Source of the DNA: Flavobacteriales bacterium
Lineage (GTDB): Bacteria; Bacteroidota; Bacteroidia; Flavobacteriales_E; Vicingaceae
Length of the DNA stretch: 59,403 nucleotides
Direction: 5' to 3'
Assembly: GCA_002706365.1 (NCBI GenBank)
Contig: PALM01000043.1
Span: 1 to 59,403, forward strand
Made by a program: the position numbers and the translations under genes. Below, in pieces: positions 38,542-49,200 of the stretch (position 1 is the stretch's first letter; every line of letters begins with the position of its first letter). The notes beneath the pieces were generated by a model. That model searched no databases, was not told the DNA's origin, and saw nothing but the letters and a program-made list of their open reading frames with translations.

Positions 38542-40104
38542 ATGGAAAAATACGACTTGTGCGTGATTGGTGGAGGACCTGCAGGATATGCTGCGGCGAT
38601 GCGAGCAATCGATTTTGGTAAAAAGGTTCTTCTTGTGGAGAAGTCAAAACTAGGAGGTTATGGCATCTATGATGGTGCTTTGGCTTCAAAAACCATGTGG
38701 GAACTATCTAATAAAGCCAAGACGGTAAAGGATGAGATCGGCCAAGACAAACGTTTAGACCTTCCCTTTAGCAAAGTAAAAGAGATCATTGATGAGGCGC
38801 TTTTCGAAAGAAAGTTTCAATTGTCTTGTCATTTAAGAATCATCCATGCCGAAACAAGTCTGATCAATTACGAAAAAGGAACAGCGAGCTTTGTTTCAGA
38901 TAAAGAGATCCTAATTACCAAAGAAGACGGTAATTCATTTCAAATCCATGCAGAAAACACCATAATTGCCTCAGGTTCTCGTCCTAGGACTTTACCGGAT
39001 ATCAAAGTTGATGAAGATGTGATTCTCACTTCTGATGGAATTCTACATTTGGATGAATTTCCCAAGAGCATGGTAATCTTGGGTGCAGGGGTGATTGGTT
39101 GTGAATTCGCAACCATGTTCTCAAATTTTGGTCAGACCAAAGTCTATTTGATCGATAAGGCAGATCGCATCTTGCCTTTTGAAGATAAGGATGTAGCTGA
39201 TCTAGTAGCCACAAACCTTGAAGAGAATGGGGTGGTAATTCACCGTGGAGCCCAGTTAATCCGAATGGATCACCTAGGCAATGAGGTAGAGTACGAGATC
39301 GAGAATCCGGATGGAAGTAGAGAGGTTATTCGCGTTGAAAAGGCAATGCTTTCTATTGGAAGGGTTCCAAATATTGAAGATCTGAAGTTAGAGAATGCCA
39401 ATGTGCAAATGAGCAAAAGAGGTGTTCATATTGGCGATGAAGATACACGCACCAATGTTCCGAATATATATGCGGTAGGTGATGTTTCCGGTCATCTTGC
39501 ACTCGTGAATGTTGGCGAAAGAGAAGCTAGACATGCAGTAGTGAAGATGTTTGGTGACTTTCCTGTTAAACCAATCCACTACGAAAACATCAGTACCATC
39601 ATGTTCCTTAATCCTGAGGTAGCTGCTGTGGGACTAAACGAGCAAAAGGCTGAAGAATTGGGAATTCCCATTCGCGTATCAAAAGTTGATTACTCTACAA
39701 TTGCTAGGGCAATTGCAATGCGCAAGACGAATGGGTTTTTCAAGATCATTGTCTCAGATGACGAAGAAATGAAAGTCCTCGGTATGCGTGCTATTGGAGA
39801 GCACGCTTCTAGTGCAATACAATCGGTTTCTTTATTGATGTATATGAATAAGGGAATTGATGAATTGGCTCATATGATTCACCCTCACCCTTCAATCGTA
39901 GAAGGTGTTCAAGAATGTGTGAGAATGCTATTGGGTAAGTCAGTTTACAAATCCTCTATCTTCAAAGACAAACTGAAGTGCTATAGAAGAACCGTAGCAG
40001 GTGAAAAATTGCCATTACATGTCTTGAGAGCTAAGGAGCAAGATGTGGATAACCAAGACGACCTCAAGAAGATTGCTCAGATCAATAAGAGCAATATCCG
40101 TTAA
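38542..40104 (+). CDS. Dihydrolipoamide-dehydrogenase-like flavoprotein without redox cysteines
   Basis: 520 residues of the class I pyridine-nucleotide disulphide oxidoreductase family. FAD motif GGGPAG (10-15), NAD motif ILGAGVIGCEFA (about 183), second FAD motif NIYAVGDV, and the dimerisation domain with HPHPSIVEG. The redox pair (C-x4-C) is missing: the aligned stretch is GGYGIYDGALASK (38-50), with Gly41 and Ala46 where the cysteines should be. It cannot act as a normal dithiol enzyme. Soluble transhydrogenase (SthA) also lacks the pair and is the best functional analogue, but this is inference. The C-terminal 45 residues extend past the usual end. Its stop is shared with the convergent gene (TTAA). 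Confidence 0.85.
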   Translation: MEKYDLCVIGGGPAGYAAAMRAIDFGKKVLLVEKSKLGGYGIYDGALASKTMWELSNKAKTVKDEIGQDKRLDLPFSKVKEIIDEALFERKFQLSCHLRIIHAETSLINYEKGTASFVSDKEILITKEDGNSFQIHAENTIIASGSRPRTLPDIKVDEDVILTSDGILHLDEFPKSMVILGAGVIGCEFATMFSNFGQTKVYLIDKADRILPFEDKDVADLVATNLEENGVVIHRGAQLIRMDHLGNEVEYEIENPDGSREVIRVEKAMLSIGRVPNIEDLKLENANVQMSKRGVHIGDEDTRTNVPNIYAVGDVSGHLALVNVGEREARHAVVKMFGDFPVKPIHYENISTIMFLNPEVAAVGLNEQKAEELGIPIRVSKVDYSTIARAIAMRKTNGFFKIIVSDDEEMKVLGMRAIGEHASSAIQSVSLLMYMNKGIDELAHMIHPHPSIVEGVQECVRMLLGKSVYKSSIFKDKLKCYRRTVAGEKLPLHVLRAKEQDVDNQDDLKKIAQINKSNIR

Positions 40105-41261
40105 GGACGGAAATCAGGATTATTTACGAATACTGTATCAGTAATAGTCTTTAAAAAGGCTACCAAATCCGCTTTTTCCTGTGTGGTAAGATTGGGATTT
40201 ACGAATCCTCTATCAGCCATTAGAGGGTCTGTAAGAGGTCCATCCTGAACTCCTGTGCTGTAGAATTCTACCACTTCTTCAAGAGTCTGGAATCTTCCAT
40301 CGTGCATATAAGGTGCAGTATATACCAGATTCCTCAATGAGGGTGTCTTGAATTTGCCTACATCTGATGCTTTCTTAGTCACCAAAGCCAAACCAGAGTC
40401 TGGGTTTAAGTCAAGACCATTATTCCTGAATTCAAAATCAGTCCAAAGTGGATTCCTCAAATTCACATTGCCATGACAATGAAAGCAATCACCTTTTGCG
40501 GTTGAAACATAGATGTTGAATCCTCTTAATTCTTGGGCTGTTAAATCTGAACTACCAGGAGGGTTCAAATTCAATAATTCTTTCACATACTCATCCATTC
40601 TGGAGTCACCACTAATTAGGGTGCGCTCAAATTGAGCAATGGCTTTTACCACTAATGTGGAGTCGATCACATTAGTGCCAAATGCAGCTTCAAACATTGG
40701 TGGATACATCGCATCATTTTGAAGCTTATTCACCACATTGGGCCATGTTTCTCCCATTTCAAAATGAATGGTCACAGGCTCTAAAGCTTGATCTTCTAGG
40801 CTTTCGGCAGATCCTCGCCAATTGAATTTTGAGTCGAATGTGGGTGTCCAGGCAAGATTGAATAAGGGCATGGCATTTCTGGTGCCCGTTAGTCCATTGA
40901 TACCGGTACTTACAGCTTTCCCCGGATCGTTAAAGGCGCTTTCCGGACGGTGACAGCTAGCACATGATATCTGATTTGTGGCCGATAATTTTTTTTCGAA
41001 GAATAGTTTCTTACCTAAGGCAATTCCTTCAACTGTCAGTGGGTTGTCTTCTGGTAGAGTTGGGCCAAAAATGATGGAAAAATGCTCTGGAAGCTCTAAA
41101 ATATAAGGAGTTGGTTGATGAGAAGGAGGTGGGTCAGTGCCATCAGGAGTATCTTCCTTGTCTTTACGACAAGCGATACTAAGCAAAACGATAAGCGCAA
41201 AGAATATTGCGCTTACCCTTATGCTAAAAAGTTTATTCAATTGTAAAAACCGACGGTCCAT
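40101..41261 (-). CDS. Dihaem cytochrome c peroxidase/MauG family lipoprotein (MbnH-like)
   Basis: 386 residues. Lipobox LSIAC (Cys31), then two c-type haem sites CASCH (100-104) and CFHCH (259-263), and YMHDG (318-322), where the family often has a haem ligand. Members reduce hydrogen peroxide or, like MauG and MbnH, oxidise residues of a partner protein. The gene overlaps by 29 bases the upstream MbnP-like gene, so the pair looks like MbnP/MbnH: MbnH converts a tryptophan of MbnP to kynurenine to build a copper site. A TTG at 41240 is an alternative start. Confidence 0.88.
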   Translation of the reverse strand: MDRRFLQLNKLFSIRVSAIFFALIVLLSIACRKDKEDTPDGTDPPPSHQPTPYILELPEHFSIIFGPTLPEDNPLTVEGIALGKKLFFEKKLSATNQISCASCHRPESAFNDPGKAVSTGINGLTGTRNAMPLFNLAWTPTFDSKFNWRGSAESLEDQALEPVTIHFEMGETWPNVVNKLQNDAMYPPMFEAAFGTNVIDSTLVVKAIAQFERTLISGDSRMDEYVKELLNLNPPGSSDLTAQELRGFNIYVSTAKGDCFHCHGNVNLRNPLWTDFEFRNNGLDLNPDSGLALVTKKASDVGKFKTPSLRNLVYTAPYMHDGRFQTLEEVVEFYSTGVQDGPLTDPLMADRGFVNPNLTTQEKADLVAFLKTITDTVFVNNPDFRP

Positions 41262-42060
41262 TCAGATTCAACTTACGCTGAGCATCATAATTCGGCATAA
41301 TCATCACATTATACACATTGAAGTCCCACTGATATGGATCTTCATACCATTGCTCAACATTCATAACAATATTCAGTTCAAAATCTCCATCTACAGTCAG
41401 TGGACTAATAGTAGGATAGGCTACAAAGTGATTGTCCTCGTAAGTAGTTGGCGTTACATTATTGTTTCTTGCAGTTCCCATATGGGTAAGGAACCTCTTT
41501 TCAACTCCCAATGAGTCGTAATTTCCTTCCAATTGCATGAAGTGATAACCTCCACCTAGATTAGGAGTTCCACCAATTCCAGATGGCCAAGCCCAACTTA
41601 AAGCATTTAGATCCGGATAAGCTCCACTGATGTTGTCGAATCTGTCAAATCCAAACTTGAATGAAACCATTTCATAGGTCCCAGCTGGGATTTCTGCAGT
41701 TGGTGCATATGTGAAAGTTGAACTATCGCTAGCATCTACAAAATGATAACCATCAATTGTAAATGAACTTCCATTATCCATATGGAATGTAATATCTGAG
41801 ATCAAGTAACGCAACCTGGTCACGTTGAAGTCTTGTCCGGCCTCATTGGTATAGGGCTTTCCTGCAGTACTCATTTGTAGGTCCATTCCATTGGCTTTCT
41901 GAGACATGCGGAAGGTAGCATTGTATGTCGGTACTTCTTTTTCGACAAAAACTCTTTCGATTGCAGGCTCTTCATCATCCTCACAAGATCCCAATGATAA
42001 CATTGCCGAAGAGGCGATAAATAGGGCAATTAATTTTAAGCTTGATTTGATTCTTTTCAT
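41233..42060 (-). CDS. MbnP-like copper-binding lipoprotein
   Basis: 275 residues. Lipoprotein signal ending LGSC (Cys26), then a single beta-rich domain. The stretch ALSWAWPSG (Trp156, Trp158) followed by GGGYHFMQLEGNY matches the W-W...GY-F--EG pattern I associate with the MbnP family; one tryptophan there is oxidised to kynurenine in the studied protein. Translationally coupled to the dihaem enzyme gene. No methanobactin precursor or transporter gene is nearby, so it would work outside that pathway, perhaps in copper storage or sensing at the envelope. Confidence 0.8.
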   Translation of the reverse strand: MKRIKSSLKLIALFIASSAMLSLGSCEDDEEPAIERVFVEKEVPTYNATFRMSQKANGMDLQMSTAGKPYTNEAGQDFNVTRLRYLISDITFHMDNGSSFTIDGYHFVDASDSSTFTYAPTAEIPAGTYEMVSFKFGFDRFDNISGAYPDLNALSWAWPSGIGGTPNLGGGYHFMQLEGNYDSLGVEKRFLTHMGTARNNNVTPTTYEDNHFVAYPTISPLTVDGDFELNIVMNVEQWYEDPYQWDFNVYNVMIMPNYDAQRKLNLNGPSVFTIE

Positions 42061-42130
42061 TTTAGTATGTATTAACTACACAATGTTATGCAAAATGCAG
42101 ACGGAGAAATGTAACTTAGGTTGCCTTAGC

Positions 42131-42138
42131 TAGCTTTG
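42131..42138 (+). promoter_or_regulatory. -7 box of miaA, near-leaderless
   Basis: TAGCTTTG, exact match and identical to the boxes at 21781 and 26424. The miaA ATG at 42148 is only 9 bases past it. Confidence 0.6.
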
Positions 42139-42147
42139 ATTCATTTG

Positions 42148-43080
42148 ATGTTAAAACGTGATAATCTTCCATTAGTTGTTGTTCTAGGTCCTACTGCTGT
42201 AGGAAAGACAAAGGTTGCGGTGAATTTGGCCCATAGAATTGAAGGGGAAGTTATTTCAGCTGATAGCAGGCAAGTTTATCGCAAAATGGACATCGGCACA
42301 GGTAAAGACCTGAATGAATATAGGATTGGAGAGAAGAATGTCCCATATCATCTCATTGATATACTTGAGGCTGGTGAAGAGTACGATCTGTTCAATTTTC
42401 AAAGGGATTTTTATCAGGCTGTGGCCGATGTGCAATTTCGGGCTAAAGTGCCAATACTGTGCGGAGGAACCGGCATGTACCTAGAAGCGGCAATAAGTCC
42501 CTTCCAATTACTGGAAGTACCAGAGGATAATGACCTTAGAAAAGAATTGGCGAGCATGTCCTTGACCGAGCTCGAAGAAATTTTAAGATCACTAAATCCA
42601 GATTTGCACAACACAACTGATACGGAGGATAGGAACAGAGCTATTCGAGCTATTGAAATTGAAAAGTATAAGAAAGAGCATCAGCCAGAGCGATCAGCTA
42701 TCCAGAATTATCGTTTATATGGGATAAGAATGGATAGGGAACAATTGAGAAGTCGTATTAAAGAACGCTTAGACCAACGATTGCAAGAGGGGATGATCAA
42801 AGAAGTGGAGTCACTATTGAATGATGGGATCGAAGCGGATAAACTCTTTTATTATGGACTTGAATATCGCTATATTGCTCAATACTTAATTGGCGAGATC
42901 GATTACAATCAAATGTATACTTCCCTTTTGCAAGGCATTAGAAGGTTTGCCAAAAAGCAAATGACTTGGTATAGAAGAATGGAAAAGAAAGGAGAGGATA
43001 TTCTGTGGTTTGATGCCAATGAAGGAATAGAAAAGATCTGTCAAAAGATCATCAAAGACTTAGAGAATGCAACAATTTAA
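42148..43080 (+). CDS. miaA: tRNA dimethylallyltransferase
   Basis: 310 residues. Transfers dimethylallyl to N6 of A37 in tRNAs that read UNN codons. P-loop GPTAVGKT (14-21), DSRQVYRKMDIGTGK and CGGTGMYLEA are conserved. I start at ATG 42148; a TTG 12 bases upstream lies in the promoter box. It overlaps the next gene by 14 bases, so the two form an operon. Confidence 0.96.
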   Translation: MLKRDNLPLVVVLGPTAVGKTKVAVNLAHRIEGEVISADSRQVYRKMDIGTGKDLNEYRIGEKNVPYHLIDILEAGEEYDLFNFQRDFYQAVADVQFRAKVPILCGGTGMYLEAAISPFQLLEVPEDNDLRKELASMSLTELEEILRSLNPDLHNTTDTEDRNRAIRAIEIEKYKKEHQPERSAIQNYRLYGIRMDREQLRSRIKERLDQRLQEGMIKEVESLLNDGIEADKLFYYGLEYRYIAQYLIGEIDYNQMYTSLLQGIRRFAKKQMTWYRRMEKKGEDILWFDANEGIEKICQKIIKDLENATI

Positions 43081-46000
43081 GGTATTCAAATCTTCTGCCG
43101 GATCCGGAAAGACATTCACGCTTGTGAAGGAATTCTTGAAACTTTGTTTGTCGCAAAAGGAACCCTTTTATTTTTCAAGAATACTGGCAATAACCTTTAC
43201 CAATAAGGCCAGTAAAGAGATGAAAGAACGTTTGGTCAAAACGCTAAAATTGGCCAGTAGAGATGACAAAAACGAAGAAGACTCCTTAGCTAAAGCCGTT
43301 CGCGAAGATCTAAGTATGAGTCGCGAAGAACTGCGAGAGGCCGCCTCCCTTACACTGAGGTGGTTGCTGCACGCCTACGGAGATTTGAGCATAAGTACCA
43401 TCGACCGTTTTAACCTCAAGGTGATCAGATCCTTTGCCAGAGACCTCAAGCTTCCATTGAATTTTGAGATCGAGATGCAGCAAGTGCAATTGCTGGAAAG
43501 AGTGATCAACTCCATGCTCTCAAACATTGGACATAACCCTTCTGTAGATAAGGCGATCCTAGATTACAGTCGCTGGAAGATCAGTGAAGGCAAGAATTGG
43601 AAGATAGAAACGGATCTTCTTAAATCATCTAAGCGCCTCTATGATGACAATGCGCAGGATTTGCTGAATAAGATCCAACAACTTACTACAAATGAATATC
43701 TTGAACTTATTCAAAGGCTGAGGACTGCAATAGGCAACTTTGAAAGCAAACTGCAGCAGATTGCAAAGCAGGCAATTGACCTGATCGAACAGCCCAGCTT
43801 AAGCTATGACGATTTTCACTATAAAAAGGCCGGGGCAATCAACTTTTATTACAAGATCTACAATGGAGACTATGATGCTGGTGGTGCCAGAATATCTGCA
43901 GCTATAGAAAATGAAAGTTTTGTTGCCAATAAAACAAATAATCAGGACTTAGTAGAGCAGATCACTCCTGAACTTATTCGACTATATCATGAAATCAAGG
44001 GAGTTCTAGAAAAGGACTTAGAGAAATACATCAGCTGGAAACATCTTTCCACTCAGCTGCCCACCCAAGCCTTAATGGCCAATATTCATAGCGAGATAGA
44101 GGAATTAAAGAAAGATGAACAGCTATTGAACATATCTGACTTTAATCAACAGATTAGCAAGGTGGTTCAAACAGAGCCACTTCCATTCATCTATGAGCGA
44201 ATTGGTGAGCGCTATTATCACATTATGATCGATGAGTTTCAGGATACTTCTATTCTGCAGTTTCAAAATCTTTTGCCTTTACTAGATGAGAGTCTGGCAA
44301 ATGGGAATATGAGTTTGATCGTTGGCGATGCCAAGCAGTCGATCTACCGTTTTAGAGGTGGAGAGGTAGAGCAATTCAGTCAGATGCCGAATATTCAACA
44401 TAAGAAATTCAAAGAGGGTTTTAATCCTGAACGACTGTCTTCGCTCATTCGCAATTATCATCCACAAGAGCTCAACTACAACTTTAGATCTAGTAGAAAG
44501 ATCATTGAGTTCAACAACCTTTTCTTCGATTGTCTGGGGGAGAATTACCCAATAAATGATAGAAATCTAGAGATCTTCAAGTCCCATAAACAAGAGATCC
44601 CAGCTCATGCTGATGATGATGGTTATGTGGATTTGAGAATCATGGAAAGGGAGGAAGATGGGGAGAAACTTCATCTCAACGAAATGCTATCCATAATTGA
44701 AGAGCTTAAGGGAAGAGGCTATGCTTATGAAGATATGGCTGTTTTATGCCAGTCGAACAAACAGATCAGGGAAGCCGCTGAATTCTTGAATGAAAAGAAT
44801 GTGCCTTTGCTCACTTCAGAGGCGCTGAAAGTAGAAAGTTCTCCAAAAGTGGAATTCCTGCTTTCGCTAATGCGACTCCAACTCAATTCAGATGATTTAG
44901 CATCCCGACTATTCATTTTTGATTACCTATTTGAAGAAGCTTATCTAAATGGAGAGAAAAGTGAACTTCAAATGTGCTTTGTATCTAAGAGTGTGAAGGG
45001 GTTTAATATACTCTTCAACGCATTGGACTTTGAAGTGAGCATTGATCGCAAGAGTAATGAGAACCTTCTGCAATGGTTTGAGCGACAAATTCGCGATTTT
45101 AAGTTAGCAGATGAGTATGACCTTTACTTGCAATTCTTCGAAGAAAAGGTTTTGGAATTCCAAGAACGCAATCATGGAGGTACAGAAGAGTTTCTGAATT
45201 TTTGGGAAGAGCGCAGTAAGGATGTGAATGTAGATCTGCTTGAATCCGGGGATGCTGTTCAAATGCTGAGTATCCACAAGTCGAAAGGCTTGGAGTTCCC
45301 AATAGTGATCATGCCATTCTTGAGCGGGAAGGTTGAACCAAGTCGTTCGAATCTGTGGGTTGATGAACTTCCCGAACCGGCAGAAGAGTTGGAGTTGGCT
45401 TTGCTTAAGGGGAGTAATGAACTCTTGAAAAGTACATTCAAGGATGATTTTGAAAGAGAACTCATCAAGGCTGAAGGGGATCTATTGAATATGCTTTATG
45501 TGGCTTTTACCAGAGCTGAGAAGGAGCTCTATCTGATCAGTATCCCTCCAACTGAATCCAAGTCTCAACTTTCAGTTCCAATACTGCTCAACGATTTCAA
45601 GCAAAAGCTTGAGCAGCTGGAAGGGGAACACTATTGTTATGGAAAGCCCAGCACGAAGGTGCTCGAAGAAGAAGTTCGTACGCTAGAATCAGATCAGATC
45701 AATCTGAAGAAATATCACAGTTCCTCATGGAATGATAAAGTAAACTTGAGTCTTGAGATGCGCACTCAATGGACTGATAATGCAGATGAAATGGATTCTA
45801 GAAAGTATGGTAGTCTCTTGCATGAGATATTGGCTAGGATCTATACTATAGCTGATATTGAGCCTACACTTTCCGCATTTTGGCATGCTGGCAGGATTAC
45901 TGAAGTTGAAAAGAATGAACTTCTTGACCAACTCAGTCATATCATTAATTCTGAAGAGCTCAAAGCTTATTTTTCTCAATCAGTGAAGATCAAGAATGAG

Positions 46001-46219
46001 GCTACATTGATCACAGAAGATGGGGAACTATTACGACCTGATCGACTCATTTTCTTTCCGGATAGAGTGGTTGTCCTAGATTATAAAAGTGGAGCTGAGA
46101 AAAGCGAGCATGTCCAACAGCTGGAGAATTACGCCAAAGAAGTAGCAAAGATCAGCAAGCAGCCAGTAGAAGCTAAATTGTATTATTTACAGAGTCGAGA
46201 AGTGAAGATTGTGGCCTAG
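43067..46219 (+). CDS. UvrD/AddA/RecB-like helicase-nuclease
   Basis: 1050 residues. Superfamily 1A helicase with Walker A AGSGKT (11-16), TFTNKASKEMKER (Ia), DEFQDTS (II), GDAKQSIYRFRGG (III), YNFRSS (IV), SIHKSKGLEFP (V) and YVAFTRAEKELY (VI), plus a C-terminal PD-(D/E)XK nuclease core RPDRL...VVVLDYKSG near residue 1000. It should process double-strand DNA ends for recombination, as AddA or RecB does. No AddB-like partner is adjacent. It overlaps miaA by 14 bases and shares a CTAG stop with the convergent adhesin gene. Confidence 0.9.
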   Translation: MQQFKVFKSSAGSGKTFTLVKEFLKLCLSQKEPFYFSRILAITFTNKASKEMKERLVKTLKLASRDDKNEEDSLAKAVREDLSMSREELREAASLTLRWLLHAYGDLSISTIDRFNLKVIRSFARDLKLPLNFEIEMQQVQLLERVINSMLSNIGHNPSVDKAILDYSRWKISEGKNWKIETDLLKSSKRLYDDNAQDLLNKIQQLTTNEYLELIQRLRTAIGNFESKLQQIAKQAIDLIEQPSLSYDDFHYKKAGAINFYYKIYNGDYDAGGARISAAIENESFVANKTNNQDLVEQITPELIRLYHEIKGVLEKDLEKYISWKHLSTQLPTQALMANIHSEIEELKKDEQLLNISDFNQQISKVVQTEPLPFIYERIGERYYHIMIDEFQDTSILQFQNLLPLLDESLANGNMSLIVGDAKQSIYRFRGGEVEQFSQMPNIQHKKFKEGFNPERLSSLIRNYHPQELNYNFRSSRKIIEFNNLFFDCLGENYPINDRNLEIFKSHKQEIPAHADDDGYVDLRIMEREEDGEKLHLNEMLSIIEELKGRGYAYEDMAVLCQSNKQIREAAEFLNEKNVPLLTSEALKVESSPKVEFLLSLMRLQLNSDDLASRLFIFDYLFEEAYLNGEKSELQMCFVSKSVKGFNILFNALDFEVSIDRKSNENLLQWFERQIRDFKLADEYDLYLQFFEEKVLEFQERNHGGTEEFLNFWEERSKDVNVDLLESGDAVQMLSIHKSKGLEFPIVIMPFLSGKVEPSRSNLWVDELPEPAEELELALLKGSNELLKSTFKDDFERELIKAEGDLLNMLYVAFTRAEKELYLISIPPTESKSQLSVPILLNDFKQKLEQLEGEHYCYGKPSTKVLEEEVRTLESDQINLKKYHSSSWNDKVNLSLEMRTQWTDNADEMDSRKYGSLLHEILARIYTIADIEPTLSAFWHAGRITEVEKNELLDQLSHIINSEELKAYFSQSVKIKNEATLITEDGELLRPDRLIFFPDRVVVLDYKSGAEKSEHVQQLENYAKEVAKISKQPVEAKLYYLQSREVKIVA

Positions 46220-49200
46220 CGGATAAGAGTGATGTTGCCTTTCTTGGTGAGTACCTCGCCGGCGTATGTTTCGGCTTCAACTGTATAGACATATGTCTCT
46301 ACCATTTGATCTTTACCATTATAGGTGCCATCCCAACCCTGATCGAATTCCGTTCCCTCGAATACCAATTCGCCAAATCGATTGTAGATCTTGAATGCAA
46401 TCAATTCCTTCAATCCCCAACCTTTGACGTAGATGATATCATTTACCCCATCTCCGTTTGGACTGAACGCTTGTGGCACATCTAGGGTAAATTCCTCTAC
46501 TACTTCAACCAATATAGTATCGGTAATTGAAAAACATCCTAAACTATCACTAATGGTGAGTATGTACTCAGTAGTGGTGAATGGCTGCATTCTTGGGTCT
46601 GGACAATCTGTACAGCTCAAGCCTCTTTCAGGTGTCCAACTGTAAGAGAATCCCGCACCGGAGCTCACATTTGGAAATAGCTCTTCACCAATGATTATAG
46701 TTGTATCCTCAAGAGGAACATAAGTTGGCTCCTGTTGCACCAGAACATCAAGAATTGCGGTATCAGTACAATTGAATATGTTTTCAACTATTAAGCTAAT
46801 GCTGGTGCTACTATCAGGACTGAAGGCGATATTATTTGCCAAAGAAAATAAGGTGTCAGCAGTAAACCATCCAACTATTGTACCTCCACTTCCACTTAAG
46901 TTTAAACTATCCCCCGCACAGAGGTAATTGTCTCCGTTAATTACAGCTGTTGGAGATGGAAGTACAGTAATATCTACTGAATACTGGTCTGTACAGCCGT
47001 TATTATTAGACACATTTAGCGTTAAGGTAAACTGTCCGTCTTGATCGTAAGTTAGATCGGGTACTTGGTCATTAGAAGTCCTGCCATCGCCAAAATCCCA
47101 ACTAAAATTATCGGCGCCAATCATATTGTTGGTGATTGTGGGGCTAAATGGCTGACAACCAATGGTGTCGCTTACTTCAAAATCAGCCAGTACATCTAAA
47201 ATGGTCACTGTGTCACGCAGGAATACTTCACAGTTACCTGCAATATCTCTAATGATCAGTGAAGGTTGAATAAGTCCAACCGTATCTGTATAGATATGAG
47301 TTGCCGGATCATTTGTGGAGCTATTTCCATCTCCAAAAGCCCAACGGAAGCTTCCCACACCGTTTGTAGAGTTAATAGTAAAATTCACAGGCTCGTTCAA
47401 GCAAGCGGTATCCGGACTGATGTCAAAGTCGGCAGTTGGGCCTGTAATTTGGATGTAGTCTTGTTTTGTGAGTGTGTCTGAGCATCCATTAGGTGTAAAT
47501 ACAATGAGGGTAATATCGTAATCTCCAGGTTGAAGGAAGTTCCTAAATGGGTTCTGCACTATAATACTATCAGCTCTACCTAAATCCCAGATCCATTGAT
47601 TCACATTTCCGCTAGAGGTATCTGTAAAGTTTACTGCAAAAGGATAGCAACTGGCTTGAGTGGTGTCTGCGGTAAAAGCAGCAACGGGCTTCCTTTCCAC
47701 ATTCACAGTATAGCGTTCAAGAGTATCGCGACAACCGGTGGCATCTTCTACTATTAATCTCACATTAAAACTACCTGCTGAATCATATTGATGCGTTACA
47801 AAGGAATTGTTATTCGTATCTAACTGTCCATCGCGCCAATCCCAGATGCTGGTCAATTGAATACCAGTTGAACGGTTGAAGAACTGTATGGTATCGCCCT
47901 GACAAAGATCTCGTGATTGATTGGTCACAAAATCAACGATCGGATTGGTAGTTCGTATGAAATTCTTGATCAAAGTGTCTGATTTACATCCATTCTCATC
48001 AATTACCTGAAGACGAACATCAATCGATGCAGTGAATGTAAATCTTCTATCCACAATCGTATCAGCAATCGTATCTCCGGGAAGATCGGAGAAGAACCAA
48101 TAGTGATCGATAATAGGAAGTGAGCTAGTGGAACTATCCCTAAGCTGCACATCAATTGGTATACAGCCCGTATTGTTGATTCCAATAAATGATGCTTGAA
48201 CATCACTAATAGCTAGAAAGTCTCGAACAGTATCCTTACAGCCAAATATATTGGTACCCACTAGCCATACTTCTGAATTACCTTTAGGTAGATCTTCATA
48301 AGCAAAAGTGGTATCCTCAAACTCAGCAAGGAAGTTTCCATTGATATACCATTCAGATTTTACATACTGCAGAGTATTGTTGAAATACAATCTCACAGAG
48401 TCGCCTTCACAATGTCTTTTGTCGTAAGGTAATCTCACCGGTGGGAGACGCTGTTGAAGGTCAATTATGATTGTGTCTGTCTTTGGACCACAACCATTGG
48501 TGTCATTAAATAAGGTTAAGCTGGCATAGTACACTGTATCTTGTGAATAGAAGTGAACTGGGTTTAAATTGACAGAATCAATAGGACTTCCATCTCCAAA
48601 ATTCCAGTAGAAGCGAGTGTAACCTAAGGCTCTAGCCTCAAAATTGACTGAATCGGGATTTAGGCAGTTTCCAGTGAATATAGGGTCGCTTACAGGGCCT
48701 AATACATAGAATGCACTATCAATAACTAATGCAGTGTCACAAAAGAGCCCAACCTTAACAGAGGCAGAATAATAACCTGTATCCAGATATCTGGTGAATT
48801 GACCAAAGTTATTTACCTCCTCCTCAAATGAGCTACCAAAATTTGCGGTGAAGATCCCGAAATTATATACCGAACCAGAATCGTTGGTCATTTGAATGGT
48901 CACCGTATCTCCAAAACAAACAGTATCTGGTGAAACGGTAAAGGCAGGGTCTCTCTGATCTCTAACTCGTATTACGGCATCATCAATTGATTCACATCCA
49001 AACTCATTCCGAACTCTAAGTTGAATTGTAAAATCACCAGAAGTGTCGTACAATCGAGGTGGTGGAGTTCTTCCATTGAATGTCATTCCATTTCCAAAGT
49101 CCCAGAAGTAAGTGAAAGTATTACCCGGTCCGTAAGTAGTGTCGGAAAAGGAAATATTGAAAGGTGCACAGGCTCCATAATTGTCAAATGTGCCAATGGG

